DNA of 36,326 bases from a virus: the IMG/VR virus record IMGVR_UViG_3300032296_000353, positions 1 through 36,326 of that record; one strand, written 5' to 3'. Positions 21,304-29,705 of this stretch are shown here, piece by piece. The translations under genes were made by a program, and so were the position numbers. Under the pieces are notes generated by a model, which had not been told where the DNA came from, ran no database searches, and saw only the letters and a list, made by a program, of their open reading frames with translations. Every line of letters begins with the position of its first letter. Position 1 is the stretch's first letter.

Positions 21304-21461
21304 AAACAGGACTTTACAGTAATATTCATGCTAAACGTAAGCGTATAGCTGAAGGTTCTGGCGAGAAAATGAAAAAGGTTGGTGCTAAAGGTGCTCCAAC
21401 TAAGGCTGACTTTAAGCAAGCTGCTAAAACTGCTAAACCTGCTAAAAAGGCAAAGAAATGA
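21300..21461 (+). CDS. Tiny Lys/Ala-rich protein (53 aa)
   Basis: A 53-residue frame from ATG 21300 (ATGA overlap with the previous stop) to TGA 21459-21461: KTGLYSNIHAKRKRIAEGSG, then EKMKKVGAKGAPTKADFKQA and an AKTAKPAKKAKK tail. The conserved look of YSNIHAKR-RI-GSGEKM-KVGAKGAPT and the coupling on both sides make it a real gene. It is very basic, so it may bind nucleic acid or be packaged in the virion; neither can be shown here. Confidence 0.7.
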   Translation: MKTGLYSNIHAKRKRIAEGSGEKMKKVGAKGAPTKADFKQAAKTAKPAKKAKK

Positions 21462-21709
21462 TTAAGCGTGGCAAAGAGGAATTTGCTGGCTATAACAAGC
21501 CCAAGAAAACTCCTAGCCATCCTACCAAGAGTCATGCTGTTCTTGCAAAGGACGGAGACGAGGTTAAATTGATTCGTTTTGGTCAGCAGGGTGTAAAGGG
21601 CAGTCCAGACGGTAGCAAGCGTAATGAGGCTTTTAAGGCTCGTCATGCTGGCAATATCGCTAAAGGTAAAATGTCAGCCGCTTTTTGGGCTAATAAAGTG
21701 AAATGGTGA
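21458..21709 (+). CDS. Small basic conserved phage protein
   Basis: An 83-residue protein: KRGKEEFAGYNKPKKTPSHP, TKSHAVLAKDGDEVKLIRFG, QQGVKGSP, then NEAFKARHAGNIAKGKMSAA and FWANKVKW. This pattern (GYNKPK-TPSHPTKSH-V-AK-G--K-IRFG-QG and K-RH--NIAKGKMSAA-WA-KVKW) is common in small phage proteins of aquatic genomes. The start overlaps the previous stop (ATGA). The third of three basic mini-proteins in a row. Function unknown; a conserved strand and helix are seen, not a disordered tail. Confidence 0.75.
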   Translation: MIKRGKEEFAGYNKPKKTPSHPTKSHAVLAKDGDEVKLIRFGQQGVKGSPDGSKRNEAFKARHAGNIAKGKMSAAFWANKVKW

Positions 21710-21712
21710 GTT

Positions 21713-22174
21713 ATGAAAGAGTGTCCTATAGTCTGCTCAGACATCCAGCTTAATCTCAAGAACCGAGATTGGGCATTTAAGAACGTAGGCTATGGTCCTG
21801 CTAATCCTGATTCACCAGAGGACTTCTGGCAGATTCGCGCTAAGGAATGGGCTACTAGTCCTAAAAACGCTCAGACGATGAAATGTGGTAATTGCAGCGC
21901 ATTTATCCAGACTCCTGAAATGATGGAATGTATCGTTAAAGGTATTCAGGGCGAAGAATCAGATAACGAGACGTATGCTAACGAGGTCGTGGGTAGTGCT
22001 GAACTAGGATACTGCGAGTTGTTCGAGTTCAAGTGTGCTGCTGATCGTACCTGTTCAGCGTGGTTGGTTGGTGGACCTGTAACTAAGGCTATGACTGACA
22101 AGCAAAAGACTATGTTGAAAATGGCTAAACTGGAATATTCCAATGACGATGACGAATATTCCGAAGACGCTTAA
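21713..22174 (+). CDS. Conserved Cys-rich phage protein
   Basis: A 153-residue protein with eight cysteines: C4 and C8 (ECPIVC), C58 and C61 (KCGNC), C73, C101, C108 and C114 (YCELFEFKCAADRTCSAW). The arrangement looks like two metal or Fe-S sites. Proteins of this type occur in many aquatic phages, some called high-potential iron-sulfur-like; that link is uncertain. The C-terminus is acidic (NDDDEYSEDA). Its last 32 bp also encode the start of the methyltransferase gene. Confidence 0.7.
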   Translation: MKECPIVCSDIQLNLKNRDWAFKNVGYGPANPDSPEDFWQIRAKEWATSPKNAQTMKCGNCSAFIQTPEMMECIVKGIQGEESDNETYANEVVGSAELGYCELFEFKCAADRTCSAWLVGGPVTKAMTDKQKTMLKMAKLEYSNDDDEYSEDA

Positions 22175-22691
22175 TCTAGGTTCCGGTAAGGATTGGAAAG
22201 ATTCATACTTTAATGCTGATATATTACTCAGAGTTAATCCTGACTGGTGGTGCGACATATCTAAAATCGAGTTTGGTCAGGTTATCGACAGTCCTAGATT
22301 TGGCAAGGTTACGATAGAGAAGGGAATGTTTAAGAAAATCGTTGCAAATGACGTTTTAGAGCATATACCTGACTTAATTCAAGCAATGACTAACTGTAAG
22401 GACTTGCTAGAGGTTGGTGGAGAGTTTCACATTAACGTACCTTACGAACTGTCTTTAGGTGCTTGGCAAGACCCGACTCACGTTCGAGCGTTCAACGAGA
22501 ATAGCTGGCTGTACTATACAGAGTGGCATTGGTATCTAGGGTGGGAAGATCGGTTTAACCTAACGTCGATGGAGTTTAAGCTGTCAGAGTTTGGTCAGGA
22601 GTTGTTAGATAAAGGTACTCCTGATAGCGAAATCTTACGTACTCCTAGAGCAGTAGATTCTATGAAGGTGATCCTTTGCAAGCAATCGTAA
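22143..22691 (+). CDS. SAM-dependent methyltransferase (class I)
   Basis: A 182-residue protein with LNLGSGKDW (motif I, residues 10-18), IVANDVLEHIPDLIQAM (about 66-82) and GGEFHINVPYE as the motif IV-VI region, so a class I SAM methyltransferase of the type found in sugar-modification clusters. The substrate is unknown. It starts inside the previous gene and its 3' end overlaps the glycosyltransferase by 16 bp, so the two are probably made together. It is small and lacks a separate target-recognition domain; DNA methylation looks unlikely. Confidence 0.8.
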   Translation: MTMTNIPKTLNLGSGKDWKDSYFNADILLRVNPDWWCDISKIEFGQVIDSPRFGKVTIEKGMFKKIVANDVLEHIPDLIQAMTNCKDLLEVGGEFHINVPYELSLGAWQDPTHVRAFNENSWLYYTEWHWYLGWEDRFNLTSMEFKLSEFGQELLDKGTPDSEILRTPRAVDSMKVILCKQS

Positions 22692-23392
22692 TTGCCACAG
22701 TAAATAGCCCAAGCATCCACGTATTATTGGAGAGTATTAATCAATATGCAAGAGACTTGCCAGTTTACATTAGTGGAAATAGTGTGGAGTTATGGGGAGA
22801 AGTTAGAGGCAGACTTAAAGATAATCGAGTCATATTCCGACCAAATTTATCTGCCAATTTCGGAGATGCGTATAATGCAATTGTCTCTTATGCCTTTGCC
22901 GATGGGAACTACGATTCACTAATCATTGCTAATGACGATGTAGTATTGGCTCCCGATACTATTGAAAAGATGCAAGCAGATTACAAGTACGTCAGCAAGT
23001 CATTTAAGGTTGGATTCTTAGGTGCAAGATCAGATTACGTACTACCTGCACAGAATATACGAGTAGCAGAGGAAGATGACGTATTCTCAGCGTTAAAGTG
23101 GGAAAGCGAATTGCACATTAAGATGACTGATGTTATCGCTCCTATATTTGCAGCTATAAGTAAGGAAGCATGGGATGTGGCACAATTCCCTAGCACTAAT
23201 TGGTATTCAGACAATATAATATGTCACGATCTAAGCAAAGCAGGATATTTTCACTTTGTCAGTAGAGGTTACGTTCATCATGCAGGATCGCAGACGGTTG
23301 GAAACGACTTTGCTAAGTGCCATGAAGAACCAAGAGAGTGGATAAAGCAGCACAGACCAGATATGTACGAGGTTTTTTATGGCAGAGTATAG
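22676..23392 (+). CDS. GT2-like glycosyltransferase
   Basis: A 238-residue protein with a GT-A fold pattern: an N-terminal strand (AIVIATVNSPSIHVLLESIN), NLSANFGDAYN (about 57-67), and LIIANDDVVLAPDTI (82-96) with the DxD-like NDD for UDP-sugar and metal. A later section (APIFAAISKEAWDVAQFPST) matches the usual acceptor-side loop. It probably transfers a sugar to a glycan or virion protein. It starts with TTG after AAGGTG and overlaps the methyltransferase. The end overlaps the polyvalent-type gene by 14 bp. Confidence 0.75.
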   Translation: MQAIVIATVNSPSIHVLLESINQYARDLPVYISGNSVELWGEVRGRLKDNRVIFRPNLSANFGDAYNAIVSYAFADGNYDSLIIANDDVVLAPDTIEKMQADYKYVSKSFKVGFLGARSDYVLPAQNIRVAEEDDVFSALKWESELHIKMTDVIAPIFAAISKEAWDVAQFPSTNWYSDNIICHDLSKAGYFHFVSRGYVHHAGSQTVGNDFAKCHEEPREWIKQHRPDMYEVFYGRV

Positions 23393-25460
23393 GGTTCCAA
23401 CTCAAGCAGAATTAGACCGACTGCTATATATGCAGGGGCTTCAAGGTAAAAGCAATCAACAGATTATTGATGAGAATTTAGCTCGCGGTACGACTATTCA
23501 ATCATTGCCAGAGAATTTCTTTCAAACTGCATCGGCTGGTGCTCGTCGTGTTGGTGACTATGTAAATCAGGCAGGTAATGTCCAGCAAATAGTAAATAAG
23601 CTATTCCCGTCCAATATTGGCAATTCTCAGCGTCAGGTTCCTATACCTACCAGTTTTAACTTTGCTCCTAAACAGGCTCCAACTGGTGAAATAATACCTG
23701 CTGGATTGCAGACTCAGAGCGTTCCTGTAGCAAGCATATTGCAAGCAATTAAACCTGCTGATGTATTAGGCATTAGCGGTGCTGAACGAACTTATGGTGC
23801 TTTAGGTGCTGGCAAGGCTCCGCAGCCTTTGGATGTTGTAGATACGTTAGGAGTTGGTGCTATTGGATTAGGGGCTACAGGTGGGCTTTTAAAGGCTACT
23901 AAAGGGCTTCCTATTGGCATGAGCATACAAGAGGCTAAAGGATTGTTGCAAACTGCCCCTAGATCAGAGATTGGCTTTTATAGTGCTGTTGAACAAGCTG
24001 CAATGGCAAGTCCTAGAAAGTCTGCAACTGGTCAGGCTTTTCTAAATGACATTATGAAAGGTCAGGATGTACGTGCTGACGAAATCAAATGGATGGGGTT
24101 AGATGATTATCTAAAAGGAAAGCAAAACGTAACTAAACAGGAAGTTCAGGATTACATTGCTAATAACCGAGTAAATGTTAAAGAAGTTCAGTTAGGTGAT
24201 ACCAAATTCAATAAATTATCTGATGAAGAACTTATCAATGAATACATTAGGATTAGAGGATACGATCCTATTTCTGATGGTGAGGCATTGACTAGGAATG
24301 AGATGCTTTACGAATTAGAAGGAATGAATAGGACTGAATCAGGGAGTACAAAATTCGGTCAATACACATTACCCGGTGGTGAGAACTACCGTGAGTTGCT
24401 GCTGACGATGCCAGCTAAACCATTAACTGAATCTGAAGCAAGAATAGTATTAGGTGCTGCTCCAAATGCTAAATTATCAGCAGCAGATATAGCTTATGCA
24501 AGTAGAAAAAATGTTGACGAATATAAATCTTCACACTTCGACCAGCCAAATATTCTAGCTCACTTGCGAGTCAATGATCGTGTAGATTCTGATGGTAAGA
24601 AGATGTTGCTAATTGAAGAAGTTCAAAGCGATTGGCATCAAGCTGGTAGGGATAAGGGCTACTCAACAAAAGAGTTACAAAATAATTTAAAAGAATACGA
24701 GGCTTTATCTAGAAAATATGCAATTAAACAAGAATTGTCGCTTGATGAATATAATAGGCTACAAGAGTTGCGACCACTTGTTTCTGGGAAAGCTGGCGGA
24801 GTACCAGACGCTCCATTTAAAGACACATGGTATCAATTAGCATTAAAGAGAGCTATTCAACACGCAGCAGAGAACGGCTATGATCGTATCGGATTGACAA
24901 CAGGTAGTCAGCAAGCAGCTAGGTTTGATTTAAGTAAGCAAGTAAATGAAATTACTGTTCCTATGGTTAATTCTGATGGCACAAGATCAGTAAGGATTAC
25001 TCCTACTACTGGAACAAGCATAAAACTAATGGTTGATAAAGATGGCGTAGTTACTGGATATGGCTCTGGAAGCACACAATTTTCAGGCAAGAAATTAAAT
25101 GAAGTTATCGGAAAAGAAATGTCTGATAAAGTTATGAAAGCAGAGCCAGAGACTAATTTCTCTGGTCTTGATCTTCAAGTTGGCGGCGAAGGCATGAAGA
25201 AATACTATGACGAGATATATCCTAAGTTCTTAGACAAGTACGGCAAGAAGTGGGGAGCTAAGATAGGTGATACTACTATTACAACAGGACGATCAAATGT
25301 AGGCGGTATGCCTTCAATGTATCCAGATAAAGAGCCGATACGTTACATAGATATAACTCCAGAGATGAAAGCAGGAGTATCTAAAGGACAACCACTATTC
25401 GCAGCAGTTCCAGCAATACCAGCAGCAGGACTACTTGCACCACAGGAAAAACGTAGATAG
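23379..25460 (+). CDS. Polyvalent-type phage protein (LPD-domain), possibly ejected
   Basis: A 693-residue protein with two halves. Residues 1-190 hold a short helix (YRVPTQAELDRLLYMQGLQG), linkers and a Gly/Ala hydrophobic stretch (VDTLGVGAIGLGATGGLLKA), as in ejection proteins. Residues about 340-690 contain blocks typical of the large polyvalent protein-associated domains: FDQPNILAHLRVNDR, LLIEEVQSDWHQAGRDKGYS, KDTWYQLALKRAIQHAAENG, YDRIGLTTG, DLQVGGEGMKKYYDEIYPKF, and IDITPEMKAGVSKGQPLF. In other phages these blocks sit in giant multi-domain proteins injected with the DNA. The chemistry is unknown. Confidence 0.7.
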   Translation: MAEYRVPTQAELDRLLYMQGLQGKSNQQIIDENLARGTTIQSLPENFFQTASAGARRVGDYVNQAGNVQQIVNKLFPSNIGNSQRQVPIPTSFNFAPKQAPTGEIIPAGLQTQSVPVASILQAIKPADVLGISGAERTYGALGAGKAPQPLDVVDTLGVGAIGLGATGGLLKATKGLPIGMSIQEAKGLLQTAPRSEIGFYSAVEQAAMASPRKSATGQAFLNDIMKGQDVRADEIKWMGLDDYLKGKQNVTKQEVQDYIANNRVNVKEVQLGDTKFNKLSDEELINEYIRIRGYDPISDGEALTRNEMLYELEGMNRTESGSTKFGQYTLPGGENYRELLLTMPAKPLTESEARIVLGAAPNAKLSAADIAYASRKNVDEYKSSHFDQPNILAHLRVNDRVDSDGKKMLLIEEVQSDWHQAGRDKGYSTKELQNNLKEYEALSRKYAIKQELSLDEYNRLQELRPLVSGKAGGVPDAPFKDTWYQLALKRAIQHAAENGYDRIGLTTGSQQAARFDLSKQVNEITVPMVNSDGTRSVRITPTTGTSIKLMVDKDGVVTGYGSGSTQFSGKKLNEVIGKEMSDKVMKAEPETNFSGLDLQVGGEGMKKYYDEIYPKFLDKYGKKWGAKIGDTTITTGRSNVGGMPSMYPDKEPIRYIDITPEMKAGVSKGQPLFAAVPAIPAAGLLAPQEKRR

Positions 25461-25484
25461 CATGACATCCAGAGGATAATGCAA
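25461..25484 (+). repeat. Intergenic repeat, copy 1
   Basis: CATGACATCCAGAGGATAAT and the following GCAA directly follow a TAG stop and include the ribosome site of the 25479 gene. It matches 25707-25730 at 18 of 24 positions, with the ends identical. The two copies flank one small gene. Confidence 0.55.
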
Positions 25485-25706
25485 ATGAATGCAATAGAAC
25501 TATCAGTAGGAGTATATGCAGCTCCAGAATGTATTACTCAATGGCAAAAAAGCATACCAAAGAGAAAAGATGGAAGATTAGATAGACGTAATCCAGATGC
25601 AAAGGAATTCTATAGATATATTGATAATATGGAATATCTAAGTATTCAAGCAATGCAGAATGATGAGCCATTTAGATTAATGAGTAAGTCTGAGTGGTGG
25701 ATTTAG
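25479..25706 (+). CDS. Small protein between two spacer repeats, unknown
   Basis: A 75-residue protein. Starts ATG CAA ATG (25479 or 25485). Sequence features: IELSVGVYAAPECITQWQKS, then RRNPDAKEFYRYIDNMEYLS and a Trp-rich end (SKSEWWI). No domain recognised. It lies between two similar spacers (25461-25484, 25707-25730), and may have been inserted between the polyvalent gene and the packaging genes. Confidence 0.55.
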   Translation: MQMNAIELSVGVYAAPECITQWQKSIPKRKDGRLDRRNPDAKEFYRYIDNMEYLSIQAMQNDEPFRLMSKSEWWI

Positions 25707-25730
25707 CATGACACCGGAAAGGTAATGCAA
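25707..25730 (+). repeat. Intergenic repeat, copy 2
   Basis: CATGACACCGGAAAGGTAAT followed by GCAA lies between the TAG stop of the 25479 gene and the ATG of the small terminase at 25733. It supplies that gene's ribosome site (GGAAAGG) and matches copy 1 at 18 of 24 positions. Confidence 0.55.
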
Positions 25731-25732
25731 AA

Positions 25733-26065
25733 ATGGAAACAAACGAAGTTAAAGAAACAAATAAAAACTGGAAGGTTGGGGATGGAACAGCAGGACCCGG
25801 TAGACCTTCTGGAGTACCTAATAAGAGTACGGCAGTAGTGCGTAATGCTATTGCTACGCTACTAGAGAAGAACGTGCCTTACATGGACAGATGGCTACAG
25901 AGGGTAGCTGAAGGCGATGAGGTCTATGGACTAAAGCCTGATCCTGCTAAGGCATTGGACTTAATGCAAAAGCTAAGTGAGTACCATATACCTAAGCTAG
26001 CTAGGACTGAGGTAACAGGTATAGACGGTGCACCACAACAGCATGTGGTTACATGGCAGAAGTAA
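25733..26065 (+). CDS. terS: Terminase small subunit-like protein
   Basis: A 110-residue protein starting ETNEVKETNKNWKVG and then GPGRPSGVPNKSTAVVRNAI, a basic Gly-Arg-Pro motif followed by a helix, as in many small terminases and DUF5681-like proteins. DPAKALDLMQKLSEYHIPKL is a helical segment. It overlaps the large terminase gene by 13 bp. Small terminases bind the packaging site as rings. The role is mainly from position just before the large subunit; the sequence alone is not diagnostic. Confidence 0.65.
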   Translation: METNEVKETNKNWKVGDGTAGPGRPSGVPNKSTAVVRNAIATLLEKNVPYMDRWLQRVAEGDEVYGLKPDPAKALDLMQKLSEYHIPKLARTEVTGIDGAPQQHVVTWQK

Positions 26066-27327
26066 TCGAGATCGCTTACAAGCCACGTGAGCAGCAAAGG
26101 CTTATTCATGAGGCTATAGACAAGCATAGGTTCACAGTAGTAGTGGCTCATCGTCGTATGGGCAAGACTGTTAGCGCGATTAACCATCTAATCAAGGCTG
26201 CCATTGAGTGCACTAAACAAAACCCACGATTCGCCTATATTGCTCCAACTTATGCTCAATCCAAACGTGTGGCATGGGATTACCTGTTGGAATTTACTCG
26301 TCCTCTTGGGGCTGTGGCTAACATCTCAGAGCTTAGGGTTGATTTTTGGGGTAGGCGCATTAGTCTTTACGGTAGCGATAATGCTGATAGCTTGCGTGGG
26401 CAGTACTTTGATGGCGTTATCCTTGATGAAATAGGCGACCAGAATCCAAAGATATGGAATGAGGTTATACGTCCAGCGTTAGCGGATAGGAATACAGACG
26501 AGTCTCCTACTTGGTGTCTATTCATTGGGACTCCAAAAGGTAAAAATCATTTCCTAGACTTCCGTGATAGAGCTAAGACTGCTGAAGGTTGGGCGTTGCT
26601 AGAGTTTAAGGCTAGTGAAACTAAGATTCTTAGCGAGAAGGAACTTTGGGCTGCTCGTAAGGAGATGGGTGACGATAGGTATTTTCAGGAATTTGAGTGC
26701 AGCTTTGATGCCGCCGTTACTGGGAGCTATTTTGGGCAGATTATCAACGATCTTGAGGCGAAGAACCGGATCACCACTATCGAACGTGATGACTTATGTA
26801 AGTCTTATGTTGCTTGGGATTTGGGGATTAGCGATTCTACTTCTCTGTGGGTTGCTCAGGTGGTTGGAAAAGAGGTACGACTCATTGACTTCACGGAGAA
26901 CCACGGAGTCGGTTTGGACTGGTATGTACGCTGGCTCAAAGATAACGGCTACGAAGGCTACACGCAGTTCTTGCCTCATGATGTCGAAGTCAGAGAACTA
27001 GGCACAGGAAAGAGCCGTAAAGAGGTTTTACAGGAAGCTGGACTGGATATAACTGTCGCTCCTCGTTTATCGATTGCAGACGGCATACAAGCCACCAGAA
27101 GGCTATTGCCGCAATGTTGGTTCGATCATAAGACTAAGACAGGTCTGGATGCTCTCAGGAACTATCGTAGAGAGTATAACGAACGTCAGCAGGTGTTCTA
27201 TGACAAGCCGCTTCACGACTGGTCTAGCCATGCTTCAGACGCTTTCAGGTACTTAGCGATAAGCCTTGACCAAGACGAGACTTCATGGCAGTCAGATTTG
27301 CCCATTAACACTAAATGGATTGTATAA
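26053..27327 (+). CDS. terL: Terminase large subunit
   Basis: A 424-residue packaging motor. The N-terminal ATPase has VAHRRMGKT (31-39, a Walker A variant), GVILDEIGD (121-129, Walker B with D125/E126) and LFIGTPKGK (156-164, coupling motif). The C-terminal RNase-H-like nuclease has VAWDLGISDST (253-263, D256) and SSHASDAFRYLA (391-402, D396). The protein drives DNA into the prohead and cuts the concatemer. The headful versus cos mode cannot be read from this. A TATAAT lies across the end of the gene. Confidence 0.93.
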   Translation: MAEVIEIAYKPREQQRLIHEAIDKHRFTVVVAHRRMGKTVSAINHLIKAAIECTKQNPRFAYIAPTYAQSKRVAWDYLLEFTRPLGAVANISELRVDFWGRRISLYGSDNADSLRGQYFDGVILDEIGDQNPKIWNEVIRPALADRNTDESPTWCLFIGTPKGKNHFLDFRDRAKTAEGWALLEFKASETKILSEKELWAARKEMGDDRYFQEFECSFDAAVTGSYFGQIINDLEAKNRITTIERDDLCKSYVAWDLGISDSTSLWVAQVVGKEVRLIDFTENHGVGLDWYVRWLKDNGYEGYTQFLPHDVEVRELGTGKSRKEVLQEAGLDITVAPRLSIADGIQATRRLLPQCWFDHKTKTGLDALRNYRREYNERQQVFYDKPLHDWSSHASDAFRYLAISLDQDETSWQSDLPINTKWIV

Positions 27328-27328
27328 T
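27323..27328 (+). promoter_or_regulatory. Possible -10 element before the portal gene
   Basis: TATAAT overlaps the terminase stop, 27 bp before the portal ATG. The best -35 (TTGCCC) would need a 19-bp spacer, so this is weak. Confidence 0.2.
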
Positions 27329-27354
27329 TGCGAAAATCCTAAGAGGAACGCATT

Positions 27355-29457
27355 ATGATGGATGAAGGCAAAGTAAAAGGTATTGTTGAGAACGAAATAG
27401 ATAACTCTATTGGCTATCTTGACACCGAAACTACCGAAGATCGTAAGAGGGCATTAGAGTATTACCTAAGATATCCTTACGGTAATGAGCAAGAAGGTCG
27501 CAGCCAGATCGTAACTGGTGAGGTAGCTGAGGCTATCGATGGTGCATTGCCACAATTGATGCGTGTATTTACGACTACTGAAGATATTGTCTATTTTGAG
27601 CCTAAAGGTCCACAAGACGAGGAATCAGCTAGACAGGCTACGGACTACTGTAATTGGGCTTTCTATCGTGATAATGATGGGATGCTTATCCTTCACAACT
27701 GGTTTAAAGATGCTCTGCTGCAAAAGGTAGGCGTAGTTAAGTCGTACTGGGATGAAAAGACAGACGTAACTAAGGAAGAATACGAGAATCTATCAGAGGA
27801 TGAGTTAGCTCTATTGCTATCGGATCAGACTCTAAAGGTTATCAAGCAGAAAATAGAATACACAGAGCAAGTTGATATGATGGGTAATGTTATCCAGATT
27901 CCTAGCTTTGAAGTGTATGTACAACGTATTAAAGAATCAGGTCAGGTAAAGATTGAGAATGTTCCTCCTGAAGAATTCCTTATCTCTAAGTCAGCCAAGA
28001 CTATTGAAGATGCTAGCTTTGTAGCGCATCGTCGGTTGATGACTCGTTCAGAGTTAATTGCTATTGGCTACGATCAGGATACAGTTGACGCTTTGCCAAC
28101 TTATAATGATCTTGAGTTCAGTCCTGAGCGTATTGCTCGTTTCCCTAACGGTGAGCAGCCAGACCAAAACACTAGCTTAGACTTCTCTATGCAGACGCTA
28201 GAGGTGTACGAGTGCTATATCCGTATTGATGAAGATGATGACGGTATTGCTGAGTTGCGGCGTATTGTCTATTGCGGTTCTGAGATACTTGAGGACGAGG
28301 AAACAGACTATGTTCCATTTCACTCTATCTGTCCTATTCCTATTCCGCATAAGTTCTTCGGTCAATCGCTGGCAGATCGAACGATGGATATTCAACTCCA
28401 GAAGTCCACGATTACACGACAGAGCTTAGACAATCTGTATCTAACTAACAACAATCGAGTCGGCGCTGTAGATGGTCAGGTCAACATGGATGACTTGCTC
28501 AATGCTACTCCGGGTGGTGTTATCCGCTTAAAGAATCCTAATGCGTTGGTTCCTCTAACGGTTCAGAGTACGTTCGGTCAGGCTATGCCTATGCTGGAAT
28601 ACTTGGATGCAGTTCAGGCTAAACGTACAGGTGTTAGCGATTCACAGCAAGGACTTGATCCAGACATTCTGAGTAATGTTACGGCTACGGCTGTAGCTGC
28701 CATGATGAAGTCTAACTCTGGCAAGTTGGAGTTGATTGCTCGTATCTTTGCTGAGACAGGCGTAAAGAGTCTGTTTAAAGGCATCTTGCATCTATTGGGC
28801 AAGTATCAGGACAAGCCTCGTGTCGTTCGTATGCGTGGTAAGTACGTTCAGTTTGACCCTAGAACATGGGCTAACCAGTACGACATCAGCGTTAATGTGG
28901 GTCTAGGTTCAGGTGACAGAGATCAGAAGTTGGCTATGTTGCAAATGGTTCTAGCCAAGCAAGAGCAGATCATTCAGCAGTATGGTCCATCTAATCCTTT
29001 GGTATCTATCGGTCAATATCGCAATACTCTAGCGAAGTTCATTGAATCGGCAGGTTTCAAAGATGCTAACGAGTTTATGAATGAAATTACGCCAGAGCAA
29101 AATGCTGCGTTATCTCAGCCACAGCCTCCATCCCCAGACGCACAGGCAGAGGTTGCTAAGATGCTGGCAGAGGTGGAAAGAGAAAAGACACAGGCTAAGT
29201 CTCAGATTGATGCGGCGAAACTTGACCTTGAGAGGCAAATGCTTGAAGCCGAATTTACCCGAAAGGGCATAGAAATCAATATGAAGAACCAGAAGGACTC
29301 GGCTGAGATTCGTATTAAAGAAGCTGAGTTAGCAGTTAAGCAATTGCAAGCTGTACTGGCTATGGACTTAGCTGACGAGGACACAAAGAACAAGCAGACT
29401 GAGTTGACGTTGAAAGCTCTGCGTGAACTAGGTGCATTGACTAAGGGTATGGCGTGA
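27355..29457 (+). CDS. Portal protein (podovirus P22/SU10-like)
   Basis: A 700-residue portal. N-terminal blocks such as RALEYYLRYPYGNEQEGRSQ and IVTGEVAEAIDGALPQLMRV (about residues 29-80) and FKDALLQKVGVVKSYWDE are typical of the long P22/SU10-like portals. The core includes GQSLADRTMDIQLQKSTITR (about 340-359) and RTGVSDSQQGLDPDILSNVT (about 423-442). The C-terminal 120 residues form a charged coiled coil, the crown/barrel, beginning near AEVAKMLAEVEREKTQAKSQ. It forms the 12-mer at the head vertex. Start ATG 27355 with AGAGGAAC upstream; an ATG at 27358 is equally possible. Confidence 0.88.
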   Translation: MMDEGKVKGIVENEIDNSIGYLDTETTEDRKRALEYYLRYPYGNEQEGRSQIVTGEVAEAIDGALPQLMRVFTTTEDIVYFEPKGPQDEESARQATDYCNWAFYRDNDGMLILHNWFKDALLQKVGVVKSYWDEKTDVTKEEYENLSEDELALLLSDQTLKVIKQKIEYTEQVDMMGNVIQIPSFEVYVQRIKESGQVKIENVPPEEFLISKSAKTIEDASFVAHRRLMTRSELIAIGYDQDTVDALPTYNDLEFSPERIARFPNGEQPDQNTSLDFSMQTLEVYECYIRIDEDDDGIAELRRIVYCGSEILEDEETDYVPFHSICPIPIPHKFFGQSLADRTMDIQLQKSTITRQSLDNLYLTNNNRVGAVDGQVNMDDLLNATPGGVIRLKNPNALVPLTVQSTFGQAMPMLEYLDAVQAKRTGVSDSQQGLDPDILSNVTATAVAAMMKSNSGKLELIARIFAETGVKSLFKGILHLLGKYQDKPRVVRMRGKYVQFDPRTWANQYDISVNVGLGSGDRDQKLAMLQMVLAKQEQIIQQYGPSNPLVSIGQYRNTLAKFIESAGFKDANEFMNEITPEQNAALSQPQPPSPDAQAEVAKMLAEVEREKTQAKSQIDAAKLDLERQMLEAEFTRKGIEINMKNQKDSAEIRIKEAELAVKQLQAVLAMDLADEDTKNKQTELTLKALRELGALTKGMA

Positions 29458-29684
29458 AGAAATCAGATTGGGCAAATAACCTACTAAGAGACGATTACTT
29501 CATCGATATGATGGAAGAACTCAGAGGTATGGAGATAGCTAAGTTTTTAAATAGTGGCTATGGGGATATAGAGACACGCGAAGAAGCGTATCTACGTCTC
29601 AGAGTCTTAGAGTCCATTGATAACTACATTCAAGGATTGGCAGATCAGAAGATCATTGACGAAAAAAAGTTAAAGATTTTGTAG
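29454..29684 (+). CDS. Small head-module protein, unknown
   Basis: A 76-residue helical protein starting with GTG in a GTGA overlap with the portal stop: KSDWANNLLRDDYFIDMMEE, then YGDIETREEAYLRLRVLESI and a DNYIQGLADQKIIDEKK tail. No known domain. It sits between portal and scaffold in the head operon; a morphogenesis factor is possible. Confidence 0.65.
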   Translation: MKKSDWANNLLRDDYFIDMMEELRGMEIAKFLNSGYGDIETREEAYLRLRVLESIDNYIQGLADQKIIDEKKLKIL

Positions 29685-29705
29685 TCCGAATCGTCCGGTT
29701 GGCGA

